Notes: generated from the sequence alone by a model not told the origin. DNA of 64,000 nt from Arenivirga flava (GCF_030161575.1 NZ_BSUL01000001.1:1717809-1781808); one strand, 5' to 3'. Numbered from the stretch's first letter, positions 53,981-62,577 are shown. Made by a program: numbers and translations.

Positions 53981-54039
53981 CAGATCGGCGGGTTCCAGCC
54001 GCTCTGCGAGGTGCGGAGCGGCACCAAGCCGCCGATCTG
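53981..54039. repeat. 59-bp palindromic repeat, family B copy 3
   Basis: CAGATCGGCGGGTTCCAGCC with GCTC before the loop; right arm pairs at the ends and near the loop but diverges in the middle. 14 bp beyond the stop of the ThuA-like gene. Confidence 0.8.
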
Positions 54040-54052
54040 CGCCGGGTGCGGG

Positions 54053-54946
54053 TCAGCGGCGCGCGATCCAGTGCAGGGCACTCGCGAGCAGCGCCCGGTG
54101 CGCGGCGCTCGTGTACGAGCGCTCGTCGTGACCGAGCGCCGAGTACACGACGCGGGCGGGGCCCTCGCGACGCGCCGTGACGAGCGGATGCACCCCATCC
54201 GCGTCCACCGCGCGGGCGACCGTGACCGCGTCGTCGGCGAAGCGCAAGGCCGTGTACCGCTCGTCGAGCACCTCGAAGGGCTCGGGCACGACAAAGCGTT
54301 CGCGCACTTCGAAGGGCTCGGGCACGACGACGGGTTCGCGCAACTCGGAGGGCACGGGCACCTCGAGGCGGCTCGGCGCGGCGGGCGCAGGTTCGACGCG
54401 CAGCCGGCCGAAGGGCGGGTGCCACGACTCGTCGCGCTCCCAACGAGCACCGAGCGCCTCACCGAAGCCGGGCACCTCGCGCAGCGTGGACGCCGCGGCA
54501 TGGACGCCGAGCAGGCCGACGCCGGCATCGAGCGCGGCGCGCAGGCCCGCGGCCGCCGCTTCGAGCAGCTGCGGGCTCGGGGCGCCCGGATCTGCGACGC
54601 CCTCGGGCAGCGGGGTCAGGTGGTCGCCGGCGTCGACGACGATCGCGGCGAGGTCGTCGAGGGGCGGCGACGAGGGCGACGGGTCGGTTGCGACAGGATC
54701 CGGTCCGTCGCCGGGGTCGACCTCCGCGGCGCGCATCGCGGTGCCGACCGCGGCGTGCTCCGAGGTGCCGCCGCGGGTCTGCGCCGCGGCGCGACCGAGC
54801 ACCGCGAGTCGGGCGATCGGGTCCGGCGCGATCGTCGTGGCGAAGCCCGCCTCCTCTGCGACCCGGGCGATCGCCGCGCTGGTCGCAGCGAAGGGGTGCC
54901 AGGGGTCCGCGAGCCGGCCGCTGCCGGTCAGCACGAGCACGCGCAT
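54053..54946 (-). CDS. ThuA-like domain protein (class I glutamine amidotransferase-like fold)
   Basis: 297 aa. MRVLVLTGSGRLADPWHPFA start, LLGVHAAASTLREVPGF near 158-174 (the ThuA-like nucleophile-elbow region) and GHDERSYTSAAHRALLASAL near the C-terminus match ThuA family proteins. Residues about 210-236 carry an exact-looking in-frame duplication, EPVVVPEPFEV / ERFVVPEPFEV. Family role is unclear; trehalose/sugar utilisation is the historical name. ATG 54946. Confidence 0.75.
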   Translation of the reverse strand: MRVLVLTGSGRLADPWHPFAATSAAIARVAEEAGFATTIAPDPIARLAVLGRAAAQTRGGTSEHAAVGTAMRAAEVDPGDGPDPVATDPSPSSPPLDDLAAIVVDAGDHLTPLPEGVADPGAPSPQLLEAAAAGLRAALDAGVGLLGVHAAASTLREVPGFGEALGARWERDESWHPPFGRLRVEPAPAAPSRLEVPVPSELREPVVVPEPFEVRERFVVPEPFEVLDERYTALRFADDAVTVARAVDADGVHPLVTARREGPARVVYSALGHDERSYTSAAHRALLASALHWIARR

Positions 54947-55139
54947 CCGCTCTCCTCCGTCCCCGGCGGGCGTCGTCACCCGCTCGTCGCAGGCTACCGA
55001 GGCTCGCAGCTGCGGCCCGTGCGAACACGGACGGGTCGCGGCGAGTCGGCCGCGGAACGCGCGGACTCGCATCCTCGCCCGCCACGGGCGGAGCCGAGCA
55101 CCGGGGTCTGCGATGCTGGCTACGGCGAGAGGGGGACGG

Positions 55140-55592
55140 ATGCGACGGTTGTGGACCGTGCTCGGCACGATCGCGGTGCTGATCGGAGCCGCTGTGGTGG
55201 TCGTCGTGCTGTCGGGCATAGGCGGCGAGATCGAGGAGCGGAGCGAGGCCTCCGAGCGGTCCTACTTCGTCGAGCACGGCGCCGAGGCCGTCGGCACGCC
55301 GATCGCCATCGAGGAGAACGAGCGCGCGAGCCGGCCACGCTACCGCGGCAACGTGCGGGAGTACGCCCTGGTCTACTCGTACACCCGCGCCGACGGCAGC
55401 ACCGGCGAGGTGCGCGGACCGTGGTCGCAGCTGGAGTTCGAGCTCGAGCTGGACCTCGAGGCCGGCACGACCGCCACGGTGCGCTACCTCGACGATGCCC
55501 CTGAGCACGGCGACCGCGCCGGCGGAGCCATTGTGCTCGACGACGGGTCGGGACCGGCGATCCCCACCATCGAGCCGATCGATCCGGACTAG
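55140..55592 (+). CDS. Single-TM protein of unknown function (DUF3592-like)
   Basis: 150 aa: one N-terminal TM (about 5-28, LWTVLGTIAVLIGAAVVVVV), then a beta-rich extracytoplasmic domain with EYALVYSYTRADGSTGEVRGPWSQ and TATVRYLDDAPEHG, the order of a DUF3592 domain. Acidic C-terminus. Its last four bases overlap tail-to-tail with the convergent membrane protein gene. Not recognised further. Confidence 0.6.
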   Translation: MRRLWTVLGTIAVLIGAAVVVVVLSGIGGEIEERSEASERSYFVEHGAEAVGTPIAIEENERASRPRYRGNVREYALVYSYTRADGSTGEVRGPWSQLEFELELDLEAGTTATVRYLDDAPEHGDRAGGAIVLDDGSGPAIPTIEPIDPD

Positions 55593-56278
55593 CGCTCCGC
55601 GTCGAGCTCCGCGCGAAGCGGCCCCGCCGCGCGCAGCGGCCCCGCCGCGCGAAGCGGCCGCACCGCGTTCGACAGCGCGAAGCCGGCGAGCCAGAGCACC
55701 GCGACGCTCATCGCCGTGAACTCCATGGTCGCGCCGATGTCCGTGCGGAACTGCAGCACCGAGAGCAGGCCGCCGACCGCCGCGATGAGGGCGACCGCGA
55801 TCGCGGCGAGCCGCGAGAGCACCCGCAGCGGACGCGATCCGTCGCCGAACGCGGTCTGCAGCATCGCCCAGGCGGCCGCGGCGAAGCCGATGACCGCGGT
55901 GACGACGTGCACGAGGTCCTGCGCCGTTGCTCCCTCCGTGAAGGGCACCGGGCATCCGGCCGTGCAGGGTACGCGCGACGCGACGAGGAAGGCGAGCCCG
56001 CTGGTGACGAGCGATGCGGCAATCGACCAGCGCCCGAGCCAGCGGGTCGCGGAGCGCTGCCCGAGGGCGCCGAGACCGGCGAGCACCCCGCCGGCCGCGA
56101 GCACGAGCAGCGCCGCGTTGAAGGCCTCCGCCGTCGGCAGGGCGGGCGAGCCCAGCTCGCTCACGTAGACGGTGCCCTCGACGGTGAGCCGGGCCGCCCA
56201 GATGACGGCCACGGCGCCGAGCGCGGCGGCGGCGCCCAGCACGGAGCTGCCGCGGGCGAGGATCGGGATGGAGCGCAT
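55589..56278 (-). CDS. DUF998-type membrane protein
   Basis: 229 aa with six or so TM helices (GSSVLGAAAALGAVAVIWAA, LLVLAAGGVLAGLG, WSIAASLVTSGLAFLV, TAVIGFAAAAWAML, AIAVALIAAVGGLLSV, MSVAVLWLAGFAL). CTAGCPVPF loop near 110 could form a disulfide. C-terminal tail holds three copies of PLRAAG, from a direct repeat. Function unknown. Confidence 0.65.
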   Translation of the reverse strand: MRSIPILARGSSVLGAAAALGAVAVIWAARLTVEGTVYVSELGSPALPTAEAFNAALLVLAAGGVLAGLGALGQRSATRWLGRWSIAASLVTSGLAFLVASRVPCTAGCPVPFTEGATAQDLVHVVTAVIGFAAAAWAMLQTAFGDGSRPLRVLSRLAAIAVALIAAVGGLLSVLQFRTDIGATMEFTAMSVAVLWLAGFALSNAVRPLRAAGPLRAAGPLRAELDAER

Positions 56279-56362
56279 GCCGTCACGCTAGGGCCTGCAG
56301 CTCCGTCGCAGGAAGGCACCGCGGTACGACGTGGGCGGCGCCACGGTACCTCTTCGCCGTGA

Positions 56363-57019
56363 TCAGCCCAGGCCGAGCTCGTGCATCCGCACCGCCACTT
56401 GCACGCGGCTGTCGACGCCGAGCTTGGCCATCACGCGACCGACATGGGTCTTGACGGTCGGGATCGAGAGGAAGAGCGCGCCCGCGATGTCGGCGTTCGA
56501 GGCGCCGCGCGCGATGGCCTCGGCGACCTCGCGCTCGCGCGGGGTCAGCGTGTCGAGGGCGGCGAGCAGGGCCGGGTCGGGCCTGCGGGCCTGCTGCGCG
56601 GCGAGCTGCATGACCCGTTCGAGCACGCTCGGGGCGAGGATCGACCGGCCCTCGGAGGCGGTGCGCACCGCCTGCACGAGCTCCTCCGGCGAGGCGTCCT
56701 TGAGCAGGAAGCCGCGGGCGCCGGCGGCGAGCGCCCGCAGCACGTCGTCGTCGGCGTCGAAGGTCGTGAGGATGAGGATGGCGAGCCCCGGATGCGCCGC
56801 CAGGATGCTCGCGGTCGCCGTGAGCCCGTCGCGCCGCGGCATCCGGATGTCCATGAGCACCACGTCGGGCCGCTCCCGCTGGATCACGCGCTCCGCCTCG
56901 AGCCCGTCGCCCGCCTCGCCGACGACGCGGATGCCCGGATCGGTGCCCAGCAGCAGGCCGAGTCCGTTGCGCACCAGCGCGTCGTCGTCGACCACGACGA
57001 CCCGCACCGCCCCGCTCAC
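56363..57019 (-). CDS. NarL/LuxR-family response regulator
   Basis: 218 aa. Receiver domain with acidic DDD near 11-13, phospho-Asp in VVLMDIRMPRRDG near 57, Thr in LILTTFDADDD near 84, Lys in FLLKDASPEE near 106, then an HTH_LUXR domain LTPREREVAEAIARGASNAD near 153. GTG 57019 overlaps the histidine-kinase stop (GTGA), so it is the partner of that kinase. Targets unknown. Confidence 0.91.
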   Translation of the reverse strand: MSGAVRVVVVDDDALVRNGLGLLLGTDPGIRVVGEAGDGLEAERVIQRERPDVVLMDIRMPRRDGLTATASILAAHPGLAILILTTFDADDDVLRALAAGARGFLLKDASPEELVQAVRTASEGRSILAPSVLERVMQLAAQQARRPDPALLAALDTLTPREREVAEAIARGASNADIAGALFLSIPTVKTHVGRVMAKLGVDSRVQVAVRMHELGLG

Positions 57020-58181
57020 GACGCTGCCCACGGCAGCTCGACGTCCACCCGGTGCTCGCCGCCGACGACCGCCGCCGTGCTCGTGCCGCCCACGGAGCGG
57101 GCGCGCTCGTCGATGCCGACGAGGCCGTAGCCGGGTTCGCCGCCCGTGGCGTCGCCGAGCGGATTGCGCGCCGAGATGCGCAGCCGCGCCCCGGTGCCCC
57201 CTCCACCCGCACCGTGACCGGCAGGCCCGGGGCGTGCTTGCGCGCGTTCGTGAGGCACTCCTGCACGATGCGGAACGCGTGGCGTCCGATCGTCGGCGGC
57301 ACGGCGGCCGGGTCGACGAGCAGTTCGAGGCGCGCGTTCGGCTCGTCGGCGAGCAGGGCGTCGAGGTCGTCGAGCGAGGGCTGCGGCGCGGCCTCGGCGG
57401 CGGCCTGCGGGTCGCGCAGCACGCCGAGCACCTGGCGCAGGTCGTCGAGCGCCAGCCTGGCCCGGTCGTGCACCACGGCCACAGCCTCGGCGCGCTGCTC
57501 GGCGTCGAGGTCGGGTCGGTGCCGCAGGGCGCTGGCGTGCATCGCCACGAGCGAGAGCTGGTGCGCGAGCACGTCGTGCATCTCGCGGGCGATGCGGGTG
57601 CGCTCGTGCTCGCGGGCCTGAGCGAGGCGCAGCTGCTGCTCGGCGTCGCTCAGACGGGCGCGCTCCCGCAGCGAGGCGAGCAGCTCGCGGCGGCTGCCGA
57701 TGGCCCAGCCGATCGCCACGACGGCGGCGGTGAACGCGGCGAACAGGCCGAGGAGCCAGGGCTGGTAGCCCGGCTCGGTCGGCGCTCCGGCATGCAGGTG
57801 GAAGGTCTCGACGATGATGAGGCTGACGAGGCCGGCGGCGATCACCGCGCCGATCTCGACCCAGCGGCGGCGGGTGGCGACCGACACGAGCACCATCAGC
57901 GCGGCGACCCCGCCGAAGCCCGAGAAGCCGGCGATGAAGGCGGTGGCGACACCCACCGCGAGCGGCGCCATCCGCCGCAGCGGCAGCAGCACGATCGCGA
58001 CGAGGCCCACCAGCACGTCGGCGATCACGAGCAGACCGAAGCGCAGGTCCTCGGCGTCCGTCGACTCGGCCGGGGCGCTCGCGCCGAAGACGACCGCCCA
58101 CAGCACCGCGCCGCCGGACAACGCCAGCAGCACTCGCCAGACCTCGCCCCACACGCGCCGCCCCACGCTCCGATCCGTCAT
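57016..58181 (-). CDS. NarL-type sensor histidine kinase (frameshifted)
   Basis: About 388 aa with six TM helices in the first ~165 residues, then a HisKA_3 domain with EHERTRIAREMHDVLAHQLS (His near 206) and a HATPase domain. The frame breaks at 57197-57201 in a C5/G5 run; one more G gives VRVEGGTGARLRISARNPLG and the C-terminus GYGLVGIDERARSVGG. N-box FRIVQECLTNARKHAPG is intact. ATG 58181. Precedes its response regulator. Confidence 0.84.
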
Positions 58182-58323
58182 GTGCCCAGCCTATGAAGCG
58201 GATGCGCTCGCGCGCGTCCTGCGAAGGTCGCATCCGCCGCCTGCGGTTCCCCGCCGGCGCCGGGCGGCGCGCACGCCGGCGCCAAGTGGCGCGCGCTCCG
58301 GCGCCGAGCGGCGCGCGCTCACG

Positions 58324-58387
58324 ACTCAGTGTCGAAGCGACAACTCAGCGCCGTCGAACGAGCTGAGTCGTCGCTTCGGTGCTGAGT
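58324..58387. repeat. 64-bp palindromic repeat, family A copy 7
   Basis: ACTCAG, core TGTCGAAGCGACA, ACTCAG, 14-bp loop CGCCGTCGAACGAG, CTGAGT, core CGTCGCTTCGGTG, CTGAGT. First of three in a 167-bp tandem array. Confidence 0.88.
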
Positions 58388-58490
58388 CCCGCAGCGCGGG
58401 CAGCGGCACGGCGGGCAGCGGCACGGCGGGCAGCACGACGGCCGGCAGCAGGGAGGCGCGCGCACCGGCGCCGAGCGGCGCGCGCTCACG

Positions 58491-58554
58491 ACTCAGCACC
58501 GGAGCGACAACTCAGGGCCGTCGAACGAGCTGAGTCGTCGCTTCGGTGCTGAGT
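58491..58554. repeat. 64-bp palindromic repeat, family A copy 8
   Basis: Same as copy 7 but left core CACCGGAGCGACA and loop GGCCGTCGAACGAG. 167 bp after copy 7. Confidence 0.88.
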
Positions 58555-58657
58555 CCCGCAGCGCGGGCAGCGGCGCGGCGGGCAGCACGACGGCGAGCAG
58601 CACCACGGCCGGCAGCAGGGAGGCGCGCGCACCGGCGCCAAGTGGCGCGCGCTCACG

Positions 58658-58721
58658 ACTCAGCACCGGAGCGACAACTCAGCGCCGTCGAACGAGCTGA
58701 GTCGTCGCTTCGGTGCTGAGT
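58658..58721. repeat. 64-bp palindromic repeat, family A copy 9
   Basis: Left core CACCGGAGCGACA, loop CGCCGTCGAACGAG; all words perfect. 167 bp after copy 8 and 125 bp before the stop of the minus-strand reductase gene. Confidence 0.88.
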
Positions 58722-58845
58722 CTCGCCCGGGGGCAGCGGCACCCGGCAGCAGCGCGGCGCAGAGCAGCGCGGCGCGGCGCGGCGCGGCGCGGCCCGGCGC
58801 GGCCCGGCGCGGCCCGGCGCGGCGGCAGCGACGCGCGGCGGCCGG

Positions 58846-59436
58846 TCAGCGAGCGGAGGCGATGCCTGCCGCGATGGCGGACGTCGCGGCCTCGACCGCG
58901 GCGCCGCGCAGCGCCGCATCCGTCCCCTCGCTGCCGTGCACGAAGGCCGTGACACCGCGCCGGACGCCGCAGTAGTCGAGCACCCCGTGCTCGATCTGCG
59001 TGCGGAACGCCTCCGTGTAGCCGTGCCGCGCGAAACGCGCCTCGTCGGTCGCGGCGACGGGCAGCAGGTGCCCGGTCAGCCGTCCGAGCATCGCGCGCTC
59101 GCCGGTGGCGTCGAACGCCCAGCCGGCGATGAACACGCGGTCGATCCACCCCTTGAGCAGCGCCGGCATCGACCACCAGTACACGGGGAACGCCAGCACG
59201 AGGTGCTCGTGCCGGTCGACCCTGGCCTGCTCGGCCAGCACCCCGGCGTCGTCACGGCTGCGCGCGGCGTAGCCCGCGTGATCGGCGGCGGTCCAGCGCG
59301 GGTCGAAGCCCTCGGCGGCGAGGTCGGCGACCTCGACCCGCTCGCCCCGCTCCTCGAGCTGCTCGCGCAACCGCCGCACGGCGTGGGCCGTCAGCGAGTC
59401 GGCGGAGGGATGGGCGGTGACGATGAGCGTGGACAT
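58846..59436 (-). CDS. NAD(P)H-dependent oxidoreductase (flavodoxin-like fold, KefF/MdaB type)
   Basis: 196 aa, Flavodoxin_2 fold. N-terminal ILIVTAHP-type motif TLIVTAHPSADSLTAHAV, YWWSMPALLKGWIDRVFIAG near 90-108 (FMN and substrate loops) and GRLTGHLLPVAATDEARF. Reduces quinones or similar acceptors with FMN. ATG 59436. Transcribed toward the 58-kb palindrome array; divergent from a small membrane protein gene. Confidence 0.86.
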   Translation of the reverse strand: MSTLIVTAHPSADSLTAHAVRRLREQLEERGERVEVADLAAEGFDPRWTAADHAGYAARSRDDAGVLAEQARVDRHEHLVLAFPVYWWSMPALLKGWIDRVFIAGWAFDATGERAMLGRLTGHLLPVAATDEARFARHGYTEAFRTQIEHGVLDYCGVRRGVTAFVHGSEGTDAALRGAAVEAATSAIAAGIASAR

Positions 59437-59565
59437 GCGGTCCTCCCGGGTCGGTGGCGGACTCGGGGGAACGGTGCATCGGGTCGGGGCATTCCCGCGG
59501 GGTGCTGTGCTCGAACCCTCCGCGCGGACGATGCGCATGCCCCGCGATCAGCGCACGATGGACGG

Positions 59566-59787
59566 ATGCGCCCCTGGATCACCTCCGCCCTCGCCGCCCT
59601 GCTGCTCGGCGCCGCGCTGATGCTGCTCGCCGCACGGGCACCGCTCGACGGACGGATCGACGGGTGGAGCGGCGCAGCGGGTCTCGGCGGCGCATGGCTG
59701 GTCGCGGGCGGCGGCCTGCTGCTCGCAGCGCTGACCGCCGTCGTGCTCCTGCGCGAGGTCGCGCGCAGCGTCCGCTCCCGCCGCTGA
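59566..59787 (+). CDS. Small two-TM membrane protein
   Basis: 73 aa with helices ITSALAALLLGAALMLLAA (about 5-23) and LGGAWLVAGGGLLLAALTAVVLL (about 42-64); short loop LDGRIDGWSG between, basic C-terminus RSVRSRR. ATG 59566. No recognised family. Confidence 0.55.
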   Translation: MRPWITSALAALLLGAALMLLAARAPLDGRIDGWSGAAGLGGAWLVAGGGLLLAALTAVVLLREVARSVRSRR

Positions 59788-59810
59788 GCCCCCGCTCCCC
59801 GGCCACCCCC

Positions 59811-59890
59811 GGCCGCACCGCTGCCCAGGGCCGGCACCGCCGGCCGCACCGCTGCCCAGGGCCGGCACCGCCGGCCGCGCCACCGGCCCG
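59811..59890. repeat. 31-bp tandem repeat, two copies plus partial
   Basis: GGCCGCACCGCTGCCCAGGG then CCGGCACCGCC, copies from 59811 and 59842, degenerating after 59873. Between the small membrane protein and the convergent methyltransferase-like gene. Confidence 0.75.
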
Positions 59891-59946
59891 GGCCCGGCCA
59901 CCGCGCACCACCCCCGGCCGCGCCACCGCCACCCGGGCCACCGCCC

Positions 59947-60855
59947 TCACCCTCGCGCAGGCACCGGCCGCAGCCGCGGCAGCCAGCAGCGCACCGCGCG
60001 CCGGTAGGCCCGGAACTCCTCCCCGAAGCGCCGCTCCAGGTCGGCCTCCTCGTGCGGGCGCACCGCGTGGTTCCAGACGAGCGAGCCGAGCAGGGCGTAG
60101 ACGAGCACGAGCCACGACGAGCCGATGAGCCCCACCGCCGCGCCCTGCACGATGCCGGCGAGCGCCATGGGGTTGCGCACGAAGCGGTAGGGGCCGGCGA
60201 CCACGAGCCGGTTCGGCATCGCGGCGGGCAGCGGGGTACCGCCGCCGCGGGTGCTCATCGCGAACGCCGACCAGAGGCCGAGCGCGCTCGCGAGTAGGAG
60301 CACGACGGTGCCGAGCGGCACCGTCCATGCCGGCATCGCCACCGCCAGGCGCCAGCGCTGCTCGACGAGCACGACGGCGGCGGGCAGCACCACCAGGAAC
60401 AGCCCCCAGAACACGACGAGCTGGGCGAGCGTGGCCGCCACGTGGCCGAGCACGCCGTCACGAGCGGATGCGGGCCGGAACCCGAACGGGCCAGCCACGA
60501 TCCACGCCGTCGGCACCCGGCCGAGCAGCAGCAGGCAGAGGCCGAGCGCGCTCCAGCCGGCAGCCGCGAGCATCGCCAGCGCACCCCATCCGGCCTCCGT
60601 CGTCACGGTCGCGTAGCCCGCCATCGCGAGGGCGACCAGCGCCGTCCATCCCGTGGCGACGTACGCCGCCGGGCGCCAGCCGAGGGCCGCGAGGGCGGAC
60701 GCGAGCACGAACAGCGGCAGGTCGAGCAGGGCGATCGGCAGCGGGTCGAGCGAGCCGAGCGTCGCCTCGCGCACCCACGGCAGCAGCGGCACGGCGCACC
60801 ACCAGGCCGCGCCGGCGACCGCCAGCACGGCGAAGCAGGCCCGACCCCAGCGCAC
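59947..60855 (-). CDS. Isoprenylcysteine carboxylmethyltransferase-family membrane protein
   Basis: 302 aa with about seven to eight TM segments. The C-terminal part carries the ICMT/PEMT-like signature GPYRFVRNPMALAGIVQG (about 225-242) and RPHEEADLERRFGEEFRAYR (about 270-290) for AdoMet and phospholipid methylation-type enzymes. The N-terminal half is only hydrophobic. GTG 60855 (MRWGRACFAV) is chosen; longer starts would run into the divergent TetR gene. Substrate unknown. Confidence 0.75.
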   Translation of the reverse strand: MRWGRACFAVLAVAGAAWWCAVPLLPWVREATLGSLDPLPIALLDLPLFVLASALAALGWRPAAYVATGWTALVALAMAGYATVTTEAGWGALAMLAAAGWSALGLCLLLLGRVPTAWIVAGPFGFRPASARDGVLGHVAATLAQLVVFWGLFLVVLPAAVVLVEQRWRLAVAMPAWTVPLGTVVLLLASALGLWSAFAMSTRGGGTPLPAAMPNRLVVAGPYRFVRNPMALAGIVQGAAVGLIGSSWLVLVYALLGSLVWNHAVRPHEEADLERRFGEEFRAYRRAVRCWLPRLRPVPARG

Positions 60856-60889
60856 CGTCCGACCGTACCGGGCTTCGTAGACTGGGTGG

Positions 60890-61528
60890 ATGTCCGACCA
60901 GCGCGCCGAGCGCCGCCGCCGCATCCTCGACGCGACGGCGGAGCTGCTCACGGGCACCCCGGTCACCCGGCTCAGCATCGGCGACATCGGCCGTGCGGTC
61001 GGCCTCGCGACCTCGAACGTGCTGCGCTACTTCGAGTCGCGTGAGGCGGTCCTGCTCGACCTGCTCGACGAGCAGCAGAGCGGATGGGCGGATTCCGTCG
61101 ACGCGCGCATCGAGCCTTCCGAGGCCACGCTTCCGTCGCGCGCCGCGGAGCTCGCGCGGGTGATCGCGACCAGCCTCGACGAGCGCCCGGTGCTGCGGGA
61201 GCTGCTCGCCGCGCGCGACGCCGTGCTCGAGCGCGACGTGTCGGTGCACGTGCTGCTGCGGCATCGCTACGCCGCCGCCGATGTCGAGGAGTCGCTGGTG
61301 CCGGTGGTGCGGCGTCTGCTGCCCGAGCTCGACCCGCACCGCGCGCACCGGCTGGTCGTGAGCGCGCTGCTGCTCGTGCCCGCGGTGCAGCCGCTGGCGC
61401 ATCCGTCCCGCTCGCTGCTCGCGGTCTTCGAGGCCGACCCGCAGCTCGCGCGCGAGCAGCGCGGCTTCGCGGAGTCGCTCGCGCGGCTGCTGGAGCCGCT
61501 GGCGCTGGGACTCGTGCGCGGGGACTGA
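60890..61528 (+). CDS. TetR-family transcriptional regulator
   Basis: 212 aa. HTH: AERRRRILDATAELLTGTPV then LSIGDIGRAVGLATSNVLRY, with a C-terminal Pfam TetR_C-like helical part (VLERDVSVHVLLRHRYAAAD). ATG 60890; 34 bp from the divergent methyltransferase-like gene, which may be its target. Confidence 0.84.
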   Translation: MSDQRAERRRRILDATAELLTGTPVTRLSIGDIGRAVGLATSNVLRYFESREAVLLDLLDEQQSGWADSVDARIEPSEATLPSRAAELARVIATSLDERPVLRELLAARDAVLERDVSVHVLLRHRYAAADVEESLVPVVRRLLPELDPHRAHRLVVSALLLVPAVQPLAHPSRSLLAVFEADPQLAREQRGFAESLARLLEPLALGLVRGD

Positions 61529-61595
61529 GCGGGCGCGAGGTCGGCCTCCGAGGCTCCCCGGGGGCGAGCGCGCGGTGGGTGCGGGGCGTCGGGGC

Positions 61596-62558
61596 TCAGG
61601 CGAGGGAGCGGATCACGTCGATCTCGTCCGACGGGCGCAGGCCCGAGCGCCGCTCGCGGCCGATCCCGCGACGCACCTCGTCGTCGAGCACCCGCACGAC
61701 GGTCTCCTCCAGCGGTCTCGGCGCCCCTCCGGAGCGCCGGAACGCGTCGCCGCTGCGCGTCGTGAACCCCGTCTCCGAGGACGGCAGCCAGAGCGGCAGC
61801 GATCTCGGGCCCGCCCAGTAGCGCACGTCCCGCGCGAGGAGCTCCTCGTCCGGGGCGTGCACGAGCGCCCCGTCGAACCCCGTGGCCTCGGCCACGACCC
61901 GCAGGAATGCGTCGAGCGGATGGCTGCGGCCGACCGCGTTCACGGGCCCGGCGGCTCCGTCCGGTCCGGCGCGCACGATCCAGTCGGCGAGGTCGTCCAC
62001 GTCGATGACCTGCACGGAGCGCCCCTCCGTCCGCGGAGCCAGGACCGCGCCACCGCGCCGCAGCCGCGCGGGCCAGTAACCGAAGCGATCGCTCGGATCG
62101 CCCGGGCCGACGATGAGGCCGGGTCGCACGGCGAGCAGGCGGTCGCCGAGGGCCGCGGCGCTCATCCGCTCGGCGAGGACCTTCGCGTCCGCGTAGTCGG
62201 ACGGGTCCGTCGGCTCGACCAGGGCTGCGGACTCGTCGGCGCCGGGCTCCCTGCTGCTCGCGTAGACCGAGACGGACGAGACGAGCGTCCAGTGCGCCGC
62301 GCGAGGGGCGAGTGCTCGCAGCGCCGGCTCCACGAGGTCGGGCGCGTGCGCGAGCTCCACGACCTCGTCCCACTCGCCGGCGGCCGCGGCGTACGCATCG
62401 GGCTTGCGGCGGTCGACTGCGAGGTGCCGAGCGCCGGGCGGCACGGACCCCGTCCGGCCGCGCGCGAGGCAGGTGACCTCCGCGCCGTCCGTCAGCGCCC
62501 GTTCGGCGACACGCCGCCCGAGCCATCCGCTGCCTCCGAGGATGAGCACGCTGCGCAT
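61596..62558 (-). CDS. NAD-dependent epimerase/dehydratase-like protein
   Basis: 320-aa extended SDR. Rossmann motif LILGGSGWLGRRVAE near 5-19, VSSVSVYASSREPG near 112 and the YADAK pair near 141-145 (Tyr/Lys of the active site). Product PGLIVGPGDPSDRF near 166 is the usual following motif. Substrate not deducible. ATG 62558 is preferred to a TTG 12 bp upstream. Convergent with the TetR gene, 67 bp apart. Confidence 0.82.
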   Translation of the reverse strand: MRSVLILGGSGWLGRRVAERALTDGAEVTCLARGRTGSVPPGARHLAVDRRKPDAYAAAAGEWDEVVELAHAPDLVEPALRALAPRAAHWTLVSSVSVYASSREPGADESAALVEPTDPSDYADAKVLAERMSAAALGDRLLAVRPGLIVGPGDPSDRFGYWPARLRRGGAVLAPRTEGRSVQVIDVDDLADWIVRAGPDGAAGPVNAVGRSHPLDAFLRVVAEATGFDGALVHAPDEELLARDVRYWAGPRSLPLWLPSSETGFTTRSGDAFRRSGGAPRPLEETVVRVLDDEVRRGIGRERRSGLRPSDEIDVIRSLA

Positions 62559-62577
62559 GGCCCCAGTCAAGCGCGCT

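Larger units (their letters stand above)
53762..54052. other. Convergent intergenic region with two family B palindromes
   Basis: 291 bp between convergent genes; holds the 59-bp elements at 53810 and 53981 and otherwise GC-rich unstructured sequence. No gene. Confidence 0.75.
58182..58845. other. 664-bp gene-free region with a palindrome array
   Basis: Three family A elements (58324, 58491, 58658) spaced 167 bp apart, each preceded by CGGCGCCRAGYGGCGCGCGC-like sequence and followed by GCAGCGCGGGCAGCGGC/GGCAGCA repeats, then GC simple repeats GGCGCGGCCC near 58760-58830. No protein-coding signal. Confidence 0.75.
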
